The notes: generated by a model not told the origin, from the sequence alone. A stretch of DNA of 48,899 bases from Kordiimonadaceae bacterium (GCA_018660225.1 JABJKT010000211.1:1-48899), one strand, 5' to 3'. Counted from the first letter of the stretch, positions 27,066-36,589 are shown. Made by a program: numbers and translations.

Positions 27066-28484
27066 ATGAGCACACAAAAATTTGATATAGTCGTTCTCGG
27101 CTCCGGTCCTGGTGGATATGTTGCCGCAATTCGCGCCGCACAGCTTGGCCTTAAAACGGCAGTGGTTGAGCGGGCCGAACTTGGCGGTATATGCTTAAAC
27201 TGGGGCTGTATCCCGACAAAAGCACTGCTCCGGTCTGCGGAAGTGTTTCATAATATGAAACATGCGAATGATTATGGCCTTGTTGCAGATAGCCTTGGGT
27301 TTGATCTTGATAAAGTAGTGGCGCGAAGCCGCGGTATTGCCGCGCAACTTAGTGGCGGCATTAAACATTTGATGAAGAAAAACAAAATCACCGTGATCGA
27401 AGGTAACGGAACACTTGTTTCGCCGGGAAAACTTTCCGTTGAAAAAGACGGTAAGATAACCACAGTTGAAGCAACGGATATTATCCTTGCGACCGGTGCC
27501 CGTGCCAAAGAACTACCGCATCTTAAAGCGGACGGTGAAATGGTATGGACTTATCGCCATGCGCTTGTGCCAAAAAAGATGCCAAAAAAGATGTTGGTGA
27601 TTGGATCTGGTGCAATCGGTATTGAATTTGCCAGCTTTTATAATGAGCTTGGTGCCGATGTTACGGTTGTTGAAATGATGGACCGGGTGCTTCCCGTTGA
27701 AGACGAAGAAATTTCAGCATTTGCGTTTAAATCCTTTAAAGCACAAGGGCTTAATATAATGACTTCGGCCTCTGTCACTAAGCTTGATAAGAAAAAATCA
27801 TCTGTGGTTTGTACTGTTGAAAGCAAAGGCGGAAAATCTGAGCAGATCGAAGTTGATGTGGTTATCATCGCCATTGGTATTGACGGCAATGTTGAAAATA
27901 TCGGACTTGAGCAAAATAATATCAAAGTGGACCGCGGCCATGTGGTAACCGATGAATGGGGCCATACAGGCGTTAAGGGCGTTCATGCGATTGGTGATCT
28001 TACCGGACCACCGTGGCTTGCTCATAAAGCTAGTCATGAAGGAGTTATTTTGGTTGAGAAAATTGCTCGTGATAAAGGTAATAAAGAAATCAAAGACCTT
28101 CATCCGATGGATAAAAGCAACATTCCCGGATGTACTTATTGTCGCCCGCAAGTGGCAAGTGTTGGCATGACTGAAAAAGCGGCTGTGGACGCCGGTCATA
28201 AAGTGAATGTCGGGCGTTTCCCGTTCATTGGTAATGGTAAAGCCATTGCAATGGGTGAAGCGGAAGGTATGATGAAAACTGTGTTTGACGCAAAAACTGG
28301 TGAGCTGCTCGGTGCCCATATGATTGGTGCGGAAGTAACCGAAATGATTCAGGGTTACACGGTTGCCAGAACGCTGGAAACCACAGAAACCGAGCTAATG
28401 CACACAGTATTCCCACATCCAACTATGTCGGAAATGATGCATGAAGCGGTACTTGATGCATTTGGTAAAACATTACATATGTAA
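27066..28484 (+). CDS. lpdA: Dihydrolipoamide dehydrogenase, E3
   Basis: FAD enzyme that reoxidises dihydrolipoamide with NAD+. 472 residues. FAD-binding GSGPGG (12-17), redox-active pair Cys43/Cys48 in GGICLNWGCIPTK, the NAD site GSGAIGIEFASFY, the second FAD motif GVHAIGDLTGPPWLAHKA, and the C-terminal HTVFPHPTMSEMMHEA with the catalytic His-Glu. It lies 12 nt after pdhC and 12 nt before lipA, and so is dedicated to the PDH operon, although it may also serve other complexes. Confidence 0.96.
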   Translation: MSTQKFDIVVLGSGPGGYVAAIRAAQLGLKTAVVERAELGGICLNWGCIPTKALLRSAEVFHNMKHANDYGLVADSLGFDLDKVVARSRGIAAQLSGGIKHLMKKNKITVIEGNGTLVSPGKLSVEKDGKITTVEATDIILATGARAKELPHLKADGEMVWTYRHALVPKKMPKKMLVIGSGAIGIEFASFYNELGADVTVVEMMDRVLPVEDEEISAFAFKSFKAQGLNIMTSASVTKLDKKKSSVVCTVESKGGKSEQIEVDVVIIAIGIDGNVENIGLEQNNIKVDRGHVVTDEWGHTGVKGVHAIGDLTGPPWLAHKASHEGVILVEKIARDKGNKEIKDLHPMDKSNIPGCTYCRPQVASVGMTEKAAVDAGHKVNVGRFPFIGNGKAIAMGEAEGMMKTVFDAKTGELLGAHMIGAEVTEMIQGYTVARTLETTETELMHTVFPHPTMSEMMHEAVLDAFGKTLHM

Positions 28485-28496
28485 TTTGAGAGAATT

Positions 28497-29480
28497 ATGA
28501 GCGAAGCAAAAAAAATATCCGACTATAAACGTAAGCCAGACTGGATCAGGGTAAAAGCGCCCACCTCCAAAGGTTATAATGAAACCCGCAATTTAATGCG
28601 CGGTCTTAAGCTTAATACGGTTTGTGAAGAGGCGGCATGTCCTAATATCGGGGAATGCTGGACCAAGAAGCATACGACTGTGATGATTTTGGGTGATACG
28701 TGTACCCGCGCTTGTCGGTTCTGTAATATTAAAACAGGAAAAGGTAATCCCGTTGATGTGGATGAACCAGCAAATGTAGCCGAAATGGTCGTTGTGACCA
28801 ATATGAAACATATTGTTATCACGTCCGTTGACCGTGATGATCTGGCGGACGGTGGGGCGGATCAGTTTGTAAAAGTGATCGCCGCTATTCGCGCGGTGGC
28901 ACCGGAAACAACCATTGAAATATTGACACCCGATTTTAGAAATAAACCGGGTGCGCTTGAAACTGTGATTGCGGCCAAGCCTGATGTGTTTAATCATAAT
29001 CTTGAAACGGTGCCGAGGCTTTATACCCGTATCCGTCCGGGCGCGCGTTATTTTCATTCATTAAACCTACTTTCAAAAGTGAAAGAAATTGATCCGGAAA
29101 TATTTACCAAGTCCGGTGTTATGCTTGGATTAGGTGAAGAAGAAGTGGAAGTGCTTCAGGTAATGGATGATATGCGTTCTGCTGATATTGATTTCATGAC
29201 CATTGGCCAATATTTGCAGCCAACAAAGAAACATGTTGAAGTAGAAGAATTTATAAAGCCGGATCAGTTTTTAAAATACAAAAAACGTGGTCTGGCCAAG
29301 GGTTTTCTTCATATTTCATCATCGCCACTGACCAGATCATCGCATCATGCCAGTGAAGATTTTGAAGTTTTAAAAGCGGCACGACTTGAACTTTTAAAGA
29401 AAAAAGGTAAAAGTCTAATGCAAGATTCGCCGATTGATATTGACGAGATGAAAAAGCATAATCCAAATTACGAGTTCTAA
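28497..29480 (+). CDS. lipA: Lipoyl synthase
   Basis: Radical-SAM enzyme that inserts two sulphurs into protein-bound octanoyl chains. 327 residues with both iron-sulphur sites: the auxiliary cluster ligands Cys43, Cys48 and Cys54 ([12 protein letters not shown]) and the radical-SAM ligands Cys69, Cys73 and Cys76 (CTRACRFC). The C-terminal RSSHHA holds the serine that binds the auxiliary cluster. Its place after the PDH genes fits its product, the lipoyl groups on PdhB and PdhC. It overlaps the next start by one base. Confidence 0.97.
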   Translation: MSEAKKISDYKRKPDWIRVKAPTSKGYNETRNLMRGLKLNTVCEEAACPNIGECWTKKHTTVMILGDTCTRACRFCNIKTGKGNPVDVDEPANVAEMVVVTNMKHIVITSVDRDDLADGGADQFVKVIAAIRAVAPETTIEILTPDFRNKPGALETVIAAKPDVFNHNLETVPRLYTRIRPGARYFHSLNLLSKVKEIDPEIFTKSGVMLGLGEEEVEVLQVMDDMRSADIDFMTIGQYLQPTKKHVEVEEFIKPDQFLKYKKRGLAKGFLHISSSPLTRSSHHASEDFEVLKAARLELLKKKGKSLMQDSPIDIDEMKKHNPNYEF

Positions 29481-29911
29481 TGCCTAGATTTGTAGAAGAC
29501 AGGACATTCCATTACAGCGCACAGCAGATGTATGATCTGGTGGCGGACGTTAAGGAATACCCAAATTTTCTGCCGTGGTGTATTGGTTCAAGGCTTTATA
29601 ATCAAACAGATAATGATTTTTATGCTGATCTTATTATTGGTTTTAAAATGTTTCGTGAACGCTTTACATCGCATGTTATTCTGGGTGATAATCAAATCGA
29701 TATTAATTATATTAGAGGGCCGCTCAGCCACCTTCATAACCTTTGGCAGTTTAAAGACCTTGAGCAGGGGGGATCAATTCTTCATTTTGAAGTTGACTTT
29801 GAATTTAAGAATAAAATATTTCAAAAAATGGTCGGCGGATTATTTACCGAAGCAGTTCATAGAATGGTCGCTTCTTTTGAGATCCGAGCCGAAGAATTAT
29901 ACGGAAAATAA
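29480..29911 (+). CDS. RatA/Coq10-type START-domain protein
   Basis: 143 residues with the polyketide-cyclase/START fold of the Coq10 family: FHYSAQQMYDLVADVKEYPNFLPWC at the N-terminus and a C-terminal helix (FTEAVHRMVASFEIRAEELYG). Members bind lipids or ubiquinone; the E. coli homologue RatA was described as a ribosome-association toxin, but a quinone-related role is as likely in alphaproteobacteria. Translation is coupled to lipA (TAATG overlap), an arrangement common in this class. The precise function is uncertain. Confidence 0.88.
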   Translation: MPRFVEDRTFHYSAQQMYDLVADVKEYPNFLPWCIGSRLYNQTDNDFYADLIIGFKMFRERFTSHVILGDNQIDINYIRGPLSHLHNLWQFKDLEQGGSILHFEVDFEFKNKIFQKMVGGLFTEAVHRMVASFEIRAEELYGK

Positions 29912-29923
29912 AAGGATAAAAAA

Positions 29924-30610
29924 ATGACGACAGTATTTCCAGCCCAACCAACGCCACTTGTTGATGTTGCGGGTACCGATGATAAATTCCCCGTAAACCG
30001 CATTTATTGTGTCGGGCTTAATTATACTGACCATATTGTTGAATTTGGTGCAGATCCGGATAAAATTGATCCGGTATTTTTCATGAAACCAGCAGATGCC
30101 GTTGTTGCTGACCGTGCCCCCGTGCCCTATCCATCGCACACGAAAAATTTCCATTATGAAATCGAACTTGTGGTCGCCATAGACCGCGAGGCAAGCAATG
30201 TAAGCGTTGATGATGCGGAAGATTATGTCTTCGGTTATGCGGTTGGTAATGATTTGACACGCCGGGATATGCAGTTTGAACTTAAAGAAAAAGGCATGCC
30301 GTGGGATCCGTCAAAAGGATTTGATATGTCGGCACCGATATCTGCAATTCACCGTGTTAGTGATATTGGTCATCCAACTGAGGGCCGCATTTGGCTGAGT
30401 GTAAATGGCGACGTGAAGCAAGACGGCAACATTAATCAGATGATCGCAAAAGTGAACCAGATTATATCGAAGCTTTCAGAGCTTTACGTTTTGAAGCCGG
30501 GCGATCTTATTTACACGGGCACGCCGTCCGGCATTGGCCCGGTTGTTCCCGGGGATATTATGGAAGCGGGTATCGACGGTATTGATACGCTAACGACTAA
30601 AATTATTTAG
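29924..30610 (+). CDS. Fumarylacetoacetate hydrolase family protein
   Basis: 228 residues of the FAH fold: IYCVGLNYTDHIVEFG, the metal-ligand region FHYEIELVVAI with the ExE pair, then AVGNDLTRRDMQ, WDPSKGFDMSAPISA and the C-terminal LKPGDLIYTGTPSGIGPV. This is the short group that includes acylpyruvases and oxaloacetate decarboxylase-type enzymes. A ribosome-binding site (AAAGGA) stands ahead, 12 nt after the RatA-like gene, suggesting it belongs to the tail of the pdh-lipA operon. The substrate cannot be named. It converges with the next gene with only 9 nt between stops. Confidence 0.88.
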   Translation: MTTVFPAQPTPLVDVAGTDDKFPVNRIYCVGLNYTDHIVEFGADPDKIDPVFFMKPADAVVADRAPVPYPSHTKNFHYEIELVVAIDREASNVSVDDAEDYVFGYAVGNDLTRRDMQFELKEKGMPWDPSKGFDMSAPISAIHRVSDIGHPTEGRIWLSVNGDVKQDGNINQMIAKVNQIISKLSELYVLKPGDLIYTGTPSGIGPVVPGDIMEAGIDGIDTLTTKII

Positions 30611-30619
30611 GCGGCTCAA

Positions 30620-31393
30620 TTAAGTCTGGAGTATTTTTGCGCAGTCTTCTGCGTGGCTTGTAATCATGAAATGGCTTGCGTTATCAATTAGATAGAGGTT
30701 GCTGTTGGGAAGGTTATTATTCAGTGTGCTGGATATTTTCTTGGCTACATCATGGGAACGGCTGCCATTTATGAATGTGACAGGAATATCTAGATTTTTA
30801 TAATGTTCAATTTCCCTACCGTTTTCAGTACATAATACCCAGTGGCGGATGTTGTTTTTTGTCATGGTTGTCATGGCGGTTTGAATATGCGCAGGAACCG
30901 CGTCAAATGATCCTGCCCCACCCCAGAAATCAATTACTTTAGAGCAGGCGAGGGCATCGCTTATTGCAAGCGCCTGATTATATTCATCTCGAAAGCCGCG
31001 GATAATATTTAGTGTATTAGTTTGCGAAAAAACATTAAGCACGGCGACATCAACGGGTTCAAATAAAGTTAGCTTCTTTATGGGGAGGGCGTTATCCATA
31101 GCGGCGGCAAGTGCAACAACACCGCCATATGAATGGCCAATTAGGTGAATGCCGTGCTCCGTATTTGGTATATTTTCCAGAGCGCTTTTCAAGATATCAA
31201 ATTCAGGCTTAAATGTGGGGCTATCAAAATCATCAGAGTCCGCCATTCCCCCGTGACCGGGCAGGTTTACGGAGTGACAGTCAAAATGATCTGGCAAACA
31301 GTCAATTATTTTGCGCCAACTATTGGCATTGGCGAAGGAGCCATGCACAAATAAAAGGGGCAATGTGTTTTCCACGTTAGTTTTTTCTGTCAT
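30620..31393 (-). CDS. Alpha/beta-fold hydrolase
   Basis: 257 residues. Oxyanion-hole region LLFVHGSFANANSW near the N-terminus, nucleophile Ser88 in GHSYGG, a likely acid in the FINGSRSHD segment and the catalytic His241 in DNASHFM. The layout is that of esterases, lactonases and haloalkane dehalogenase-like proteins; the substrate is unknown. Single gene, convergent with the FAH-family gene. The upstream gap to 31572 is AT-rich with no clear signal. Confidence 0.8.
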   Translation of the reverse strand: MTEKTNVENTLPLLFVHGSFANANSWRKIIDCLPDHFDCHSVNLPGHGGMADSDDFDSPTFKPEFDILKSALENIPNTEHGIHLIGHSYGGVVALAAAMDNALPIKKLTLFEPVDVAVLNVFSQTNTLNIIRGFRDEYNQALAISDALACSKVIDFWGGAGSFDAVPAHIQTAMTTMTKNNIRHWVLCTENGREIEHYKNLDIPVTFINGSRSHDVAKKISSTLNNNLPNSNLYLIDNASHFMITSHAEDCAKILQT

Positions 31394-31572
31394 TTTTATT
31401 ACTCATTTTTATACGCATAAGCATATAGTAGCTTGAAATAAAAGAAAATATATTTGAAAATTTTACGGTATTAGTTTTATTTTATGTATTTATATGGTAT
31501 TTTAATTAAAATTAACTTTTTATTAACCATAGTCATTCTGGGCACATAGTGAATGACATAAAAAATGGGTAA

Positions 31573-32030
31573 ATGATGAGCGTTACGGTTAGACAAAAGG
31601 TAGACTTTTCAGTAAATGAATTGTCATCACCGCAGCAAGTTGCTTTTTATGAATATTGGCTTTCTATAAAAGGCGATAAGGATCTGCCATTGCGTGATGA
31701 CTTTAATCCAATGAAAATACCAAAAACATTACCGTATATTATTATGGAAGAAGTTTTTATGGATCCGGTGAGGTTTAAAATTCGGCTGATTGGCTCAAAA
31801 TGCAAGGCGCCGGGAAGTTATTTAGGTAAGTTCACCAATGATATAGCGGAAATGAAAGACATTACTAAGATGCTTGAAAAGGCGCTTGAATTCAAAAGCC
31901 TTATTTTTATTTTAATTCAATTAAGCATTCGATTGGCATGTTTGAATTATATTCTTCTCTGGTGCTTCCTTTTTCAAAGGACGGTGAGAATGTTAATATT
32001 CTCATGGCCTGTCACTGTCAAATACAGTGA
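31573..32030 (+). pseudogene. PAS_5-domain protein, frameshifted
   Basis: The first 107 codons match the single-domain PAS family PF07310 (PAS_5), frequent in alphaproteobacteria: FYEYWLSIKGDKDLPLRDDFNPMKIP..LPYIIMEEV..DPVRFKIRLIGS. After LEFKS the original frame gives an unrelated hydrophobic sequence, whereas another frame from about 31893 continues as KPYFYFNSIKH, then SLVLPFSKDGENVNILMACH, the expected family ending, stopping at 32028-32030. One extra A in the run at 31894-31897 would restore a protein of about 152 residues. So either one A was lost or the base call is wrong. The family's role is unclear; members are thought to be sensory. Confidence 0.75.
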
Positions 32031-32050
32031 ACAGGCGCAGAGTAAAAACT

Positions 32051-33298
32051 TTAGCTTGAAATATCTTTCATAACTTTTAGAAATTCTGTCACTTCATCAA
32101 TGGTGTTATAGTGACACATAGAAACGCGAATGCAGTTTACTTGATTAAGCGGATTAAGAATGTTTCTCGAATAATAATCATTCTTTCTAACATGAACACG
32201 TATTCCATTTTCCCTTAGGGCGCTAACAACATCAATAGAATCCATTCCATCAACCCATAGGGAAACTAGGCCCTTACGGTCAGGATTATCATTGCCGCCG
32301 ATAATGGTTACTTTATCCATATCGGCCAGTCCCTGCTGCCCGCCAGCGCCATAAATCATTGCATCGGTGATGTCTTTTTCGTGTTGACTGACGGCTTTTC
32401 CTGCTGCGATAAGGCGTTCGCGCAGGTTAGCAGAATTACTGAAATGGCCACCAAGCCAACTGAAATAATTCACCACTTCACTGAAGGTCGCGTAAGCCCC
32501 TGTATCGCGAGTGCCGAGTTCCCATTGTTCTTCCGGCGAGTCGATTAGGCGGTTATGAGGAATTTCAGCCATACGCGGAGAAACCCAGGCAACACCGTAG
32601 CCATGACGTGAGAAAACTTTATAAGGTGATATCACATAGCCATCGATATCATATCCATCAATATCAAGTGCACCGTGCGCTGCGTGCTGAATACCGTCAA
32701 CAATTATAAAACAGTCTGGTGATATTTCGCGGATGACTTTCGCTATTGATTTTACATCAACGGAAATGCCGGTCACCGGGCTTGTGTGTAATATAGTGGC
32801 CACTTTGGTATTTTCAGTGACATGGGGACGGTAATCATCGGCACTAACCGAACCCGTTTCATCATTATGAATTACTTTAATATAATTTGCCCCGGCTATT
32901 TCGGCCCAGCGTGTGCAGGCACTAACCGATGCTGGATGTTCAAGGGTACTGCCAACAACATCACATCCTTTATCCACAGCTAAAATAGCAGCGCTGATCA
33001 GACGAAACAGAAGTTCCGTACCGCTTTCGCCGACAAATACCTGTCCATCGGCTGCGCCTAAAAATTCGCGCATGTCAGATTTTGACTGGTTTATGATATT
33101 TACAAGTTCGTGGGAGGCAGGGTTATCGCGGCCCTGGTTATCAGGAACAGCGGCCATTTCCGTCGCTTTTTCCACCACAGATTTTAGGGTGAGGGCACCG
33201 CCGGCATTTTCAAAAAATATTCTTTTACCTTGGTACGGGCAGTGATCAATCAGTTCAAAACGGTCCCTGACTTCACTCATAAGTTCGTTGTTAATCAT
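32051..33298 (-). CDS. Class V aminotransferase, cysteine desulfurase-like
   Basis: PLP enzyme of 415 residues. PLP-site residues are Asp201 in VDGIQHAAHG with His205, and the Schiff-base Lys227 in ISPYKVFSRHG. The N-terminal YQGKRIFFENAGGALTLKSV and FVGESGTELLFRLI (phosphate-binding turn) resemble the selenocysteine lyase/cysteine desulfurase-like branch, but no IscS-type active-site Cys loop is evident and no isc/suf genes are near. The substrate is unknown. The first ATG has AAGG 12 nt upstream; an ATG six codons on is possible. Divergent from the small membrane protein at 33464. Confidence 0.82.
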   Translation of the reverse strand: MINNELMSEVRDRFELIDHCPYQGKRIFFENAGGALTLKSVVEKATEMAAVPDNQGRDNPASHELVNIINQSKSDMREFLGAADGQVFVGESGTELLFRLISAAILAVDKGCDVVGSTLEHPASVSACTRWAEIAGANYIKVIHNDETGSVSADDYRPHVTENTKVATILHTSPVTGISVDVKSIAKVIREISPDCFIIVDGIQHAAHGALDIDGYDIDGYVISPYKVFSRHGYGVAWVSPRMAEIPHNRLIDSPEEQWELGTRDTGAYATFSEVVNYFSWLGGHFSNSANLRERLIAAGKAVSQHEKDITDAMIYGAGGQQGLADMDKVTIIGGNDNPDRKGLVSLWVDGMDSIDVVSALRENGIRVHVRKNDYYSRNILNPLNQVNCIRVSMCHYNTIDEVTEFLKVMKDISS

Positions 33299-33358
33299 CG
33301 CAAAATAAACCTTAAATTAAAATTTGGAATATACATAACCATAAAGCGGATAATTTGC

Positions 33359-33376
33359 AATCACAGTAATGTGATT
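33359..33376. promoter_or_regulatory. Palindromic operator candidate between divergent genes
   Basis: AATCACA and TGTGATT are separated by GTAA, a perfect 7-bp inverted repeat. It lies in the 165-nt divergent gap between the aminotransferase and the membrane-protein gene. The ATC...GAT outline is compatible with a LysR-type or other dimeric regulator; none is encoded in the window. Confidence 0.4.
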
Positions 33377-33463
33377 ATTTCGTTGTGGGCGAAATTAATG
33401 ATTTTTGATAGGGTCATCCACAGTTACTCTTTATTTAAAATATATTACTCAGGGAATTTTAAA

Positions 33464-33880
33464 ATGAACGACAACTCGAACGCTTCAGCTCATCAAGCTA
33501 ATATTGAAACATCACTTTTTTTACTTCGACTGACAGTGTTTTTAGTCATGTTTGTCTGGACTTTGGATAAATTTATTGATCCCGGGCACGGTGCAAATAT
33601 ATTGAAAGGTTTTTACTTCATCAGTGGTGCAGGTGAGACGGTGATTATGATCATGGGGGCCGTTGAAATGGTTTTGATACTGGCGTTTTTGGCAGGAATG
33701 TGGAAAAAATATACTTATGGAATTGTACTGCTACTGCATGGCCTGACTACGTTCTCATCATGGCAACAATATCTAAATATGAATTTGTTGTTTTATGCGG
33801 CATGGCCGATGATGGCTGCCTGTGTGGCGCTATATTTATTGCGTGATCTTGATGTGAAATATACTGTTTTCAATCAATGA
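33464..33880 (+). CDS. Small DoxX-like integral membrane protein
   Basis: 138 residues with four predicted membrane segments: LLRLTVFLVMFVWTL, an AGETVIMIMGAVEMVLILAFL region, YGIVLLLHGLTTF and LLFYAAWPMMAACVALYLL. The layout and the R-x-x-x-F-x-x-W first helix resemble DoxX/MauE-type proteins, but the match is not strong. I chose the ATG at 33464 because it has GGGAA just upstream; the frame is open further back to 33230, but that part overlaps the aminotransferase and lacks a start signal. The sigma-54 regulatory region of the next gene begins 3 nt after its stop. Confidence 0.65.
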   Translation: MNDNSNASAHQANIETSLFLLRLTVFLVMFVWTLDKFIDPGHGANILKGFYFISGAGETVIMIMGAVEMVLILAFLAGMWKKYTYGIVLLLHGLTTFSSWQQYLNMNLLFYAAWPMMAACVALYLLRDLDVKYTVFNQ

Positions 33881-33883
33881 AGT

Positions 33884-33919
33884 TGTTCGAAAACGGACAT
33901 TAGTGTTCGAATGTGAACA
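33884..33919 (+). promoter_or_regulatory. Tandem palindromic activator sites
   Basis: TGTTCGAAAACGGACA (33884-33899) and TGTTCGAATGTGAACA (33904-33919) share the form TGTTC-N6-GRACA. Their starts are 20 bp apart, about two helical turns, so two dimers would bind on the same face. They lie about 65 bp upstream of a sigma-54 promoter, the position expected of an enhancer-binding protein. Confidence 0.7.
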
Positions 33920-33970
33920 GTGAAATAGTAAGGTGAAACTATAACATACTGATATATAATCATTTATTTA

Positions 33971-33987
33971 TTGGCACAATTATTGCA
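33971..33987 (+). promoter_or_regulatory. Sigma-54 (RpoN) promoter of the FtsX permease gene
   Basis: TTGGCACAATTATTGCA matches the -24/-12 consensus (TGGCAC-N5-TTGCA) with GG and GC exactly 10 nt apart. Transcription would start near 33998, leaving a leader of about 34 nt with GGAGGG ahead of the ATG at 34032. Confidence 0.85.
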
Positions 33988-34031
33988 TCAATTATAGTGG
34001 GAATAGGGTTCCGACTGGAGGGATCAGGTCA

Positions 34032-36458
34032 ATGTTTAAAAGCTATTTAACAAGTACTTTGCGAGATATCCTTAAAAACAAAGGGTATAGTTCAATAAAT
34101 ATTATCGGATTAGCTGTTGCACTGGCAGCTTGCCTACTCATCACGCTTTTTGTAGATGATGAGCTTGGGTATGATGATTTTATACCAAACGCTGATAATA
34201 AATATAGAATTGAAGTGATCGCCAGATCGGGTAATCAATTAGATGAGCCTTATTCGCACTTTATGGGTGCTTATGCGCCGATGATCAAGGAACGCTCGTC
34301 AGACGTACTTGATAGCACCCGCTATGAGACATCACAGGTTGCCGTTGGAACGGACGATAAGTTCTTTTATGAAAATGTGACTTTTGCAGATCCAAACTTC
34401 CTTGAATTTATGGGCTTTGATGCTCCAGCGGGTGTGCTTGATGATCAGCAGGCGATCGTTATAAACAGGACAACGGCCAATAAATATTTTGCCGGTGAAG
34501 ACGCTGTCGGTAAAACTTTGACGTTAAATAAAGAGAACGATTACAGGGTTGCCTATGTGATGCCAGATATGCCCCGTAAATCACATATGGCAATTGAAAT
34601 GATTGCCCCTTACCACCAAGTGCGCCAAGAGGGCGTAAATAGAGAATTTATGTCCATGAATAATGCGACATATGTTGAACTTCGTGACGGTTTATCTCCA
34701 GATTTTCTCACAGGGTTAATTGCTACATTGATTGATGAAAATGTTCAGCCTGGAAATGCTGGGACTAAAGCCAGTAGTTTCAGAGAGCCAGTTTTTGTTG
34801 CTGTTGGCGATGTGTATTTAAAATCACCTGCGGGCACAATCGGTAAAGCCAGTGGCGATATAAATATCGTTGTAGGATTTATAAGTGTAGCAGTGCTTAT
34901 TGTGATTATAGCTACTGTTAATTATATTAATCTAGCGACGGCACGGGCCATGAAACGAGCTAGAGAAGTCGGCATACGTAAGGTTATGGGGGCAACTAAA
35001 TCGCAGCTGATAACTCAGTTTCTGGGTGAATCGTTAGTCATAACGATAATTTCCTCACTTATTGCAATTGTATTTGTTGAGCTTACCTTGCCAATATTTA
35101 ATGATGCGCTAGGGCGGGATATTATGTTCGATTTATTTGCAAATCCTTTAAATTTTATCGTCTTGCTGCTTATTTCAGTATTTATCGGCCTTGTGGCTGG
35201 TTTGTACCCTGCGTTTTACCTTTCCTCATTCAATCCGGCGGCTGTGCTCAAGTCTGAAAAAGGAAATAGCAGTTCTATTTTTCTTCGTCAGTTTCTGGTT
35301 TTTCTTCAATTTTCCATTGCGATAACGTTAATTGCAGGAACAACCGTAATCGTCAGACAGACTATTTATGCAAACAGCATGGATCCCGGTTATGAAAAAG
35401 AAGGTGTGTTGCTCATTCGTAATCTAAGACAAAATGGATTACTGGATCAGGTGGAAATGCTTGATCAACAATTATCAACCATTGACGGGGTAACCCATGT
35501 TACGGCTTCGCAGTTTGTACCAACGGACCCATATGATTTTACCACGGGTATGTTTTTACCCGGCAAACGTAATGATGGTTTTGGCATGAGCATATTGTCA
35601 CATCAACCTGATTTTTTTGAAACGTACCAATTGCAACTGGCGGCGGGGCGTGGTCTTGATGAGAGTATCCCGCTTGATAAGGTAGAAGAGATTGACCGTG
35701 ATGGTGACGCAACAGTACAGACCAATGCGTTTCTTAATAGATCTTCTGCACGGTTCATGGGCTGGGTTGACCCAGAAGACGCAATCAATAAACAGATTGT
35801 ATGGTCTTTAGGTGAAACCAGCTTCCTTGAGTTTACCATTGTTGGAGTGATTGAGGACGTTCATTTGCGGTCTATTCATAATCCGGTTCGTCCTATGCTT
35901 TATTTTAATTTCCCAGACTTCTACCGTACCCTTAGTATTCGTTTTGCAACGGATGATTATGCCAGTCTAATTGCAGATTTAGAGAAGAAATGGGCGGATA
36001 TCGCACCGGGGGTTCCGTTAGGGTATCAGATATTATCAGAACGAGTGGATAATTTTTATGCTTCGGAAAATAGACAGGTGAAGGTGTTTGTCACTTTTGC
36101 TTTTATTGCCATCATAATATCAGCGGTTGGCCTTCTTGGGCTTACAGCCTTTTCAGCCGAGCGACGGACCAAAGAAATAGGCATTCGTAAAGTGCTTGGT
36201 GCACGGACAATTGATATTGTTAAGCTGATGCTTGGTCAATTTTCAAAACCGGTTCTGCTGGCTAATCTTCTGGCGCTTCCTGTTGCATGGTGGTTAATGG
36301 ATGGTTGGCTCTCCAGTTTTGAATACCGAATTGATTTAAATGCCATATGGTTCATTGGAGCGGGGCTTGCCGCGCTTATAATCGCCTGGGCAACAGTAAT
36401 CAGTTATTCAATAAAAGCCGCAAAAGCGAACCCGGTGGACTCTTTAAGATACGAATAA
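34032..36458 (+). CDS. FtsX/MacB-type ABC transporter permease
   Basis: 808 residues built from two similar halves. Each has an N-terminal membrane helix (first: about 20-42, INIIGLAVALAACLLITLF), an extracytoplasmic MacB-type core domain, and an FtsX permease domain with three helices. The conserved cytoplasmic turn KRAREVGIRKVMGATKSQLITQFLGES appears in the first half and ERRTKEIGIRKVLGARTIDIVKLMLGQFS in the second. This eight-helix form resembles permeases first noted in Bacteroidetes, acidobacteria and some marine Proteobacteria. No ATPase, membrane-fusion protein or outer-membrane gene is adjacent, so its partners are encoded elsewhere. Expression appears RpoN-dependent. Confidence 0.88.
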   Translation: MFKSYLTSTLRDILKNKGYSSINIIGLAVALAACLLITLFVDDELGYDDFIPNADNKYRIEVIARSGNQLDEPYSHFMGAYAPMIKERSSDVLDSTRYETSQVAVGTDDKFFYENVTFADPNFLEFMGFDAPAGVLDDQQAIVINRTTANKYFAGEDAVGKTLTLNKENDYRVAYVMPDMPRKSHMAIEMIAPYHQVRQEGVNREFMSMNNATYVELRDGLSPDFLTGLIATLIDENVQPGNAGTKASSFREPVFVAVGDVYLKSPAGTIGKASGDINIVVGFISVAVLIVIIATVNYINLATARAMKRAREVGIRKVMGATKSQLITQFLGESLVITIISSLIAIVFVELTLPIFNDALGRDIMFDLFANPLNFIVLLLISVFIGLVAGLYPAFYLSSFNPAAVLKSEKGNSSSIFLRQFLVFLQFSIAITLIAGTTVIVRQTIYANSMDPGYEKEGVLLIRNLRQNGLLDQVEMLDQQLSTIDGVTHVTASQFVPTDPYDFTTGMFLPGKRNDGFGMSILSHQPDFFETYQLQLAAGRGLDESIPLDKVEEIDRDGDATVQTNAFLNRSSARFMGWVDPEDAINKQIVWSLGETSFLEFTIVGVIEDVHLRSIHNPVRPMLYFNFPDFYRTLSIRFATDDYASLIADLEKKWADIAPGVPLGYQILSERVDNFYASENRQVKVFVTFAFIAIIISAVGLLGLTAFSAERRTKEIGIRKVLGARTIDIVKLMLGQFSKPVLLANLLALPVAWWLMDGWLSSFEYRIDLNAIWFIGAGLAALIIAWATVISYSIKAAKANPVDSLRYE

Positions 36459-36589
36459 ATAGAATTTATTATACTGATTAATTCCGAACTTTGATTAAAC
36501 TGGTTTTAATTAATCATAATTTCTTGAATTTTTTAATTTTATTGTTATTGTAAAAAAAATTAAAAAATAATTGGGGTAGAAGAAGTTTA

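Noticed and set aside
33230-33463. N-terminal extension of the small membrane protein
   Set aside because: The frame is open, but it overlaps the divergent aminotransferase and has no start signal; the ATG at 33464 has one.
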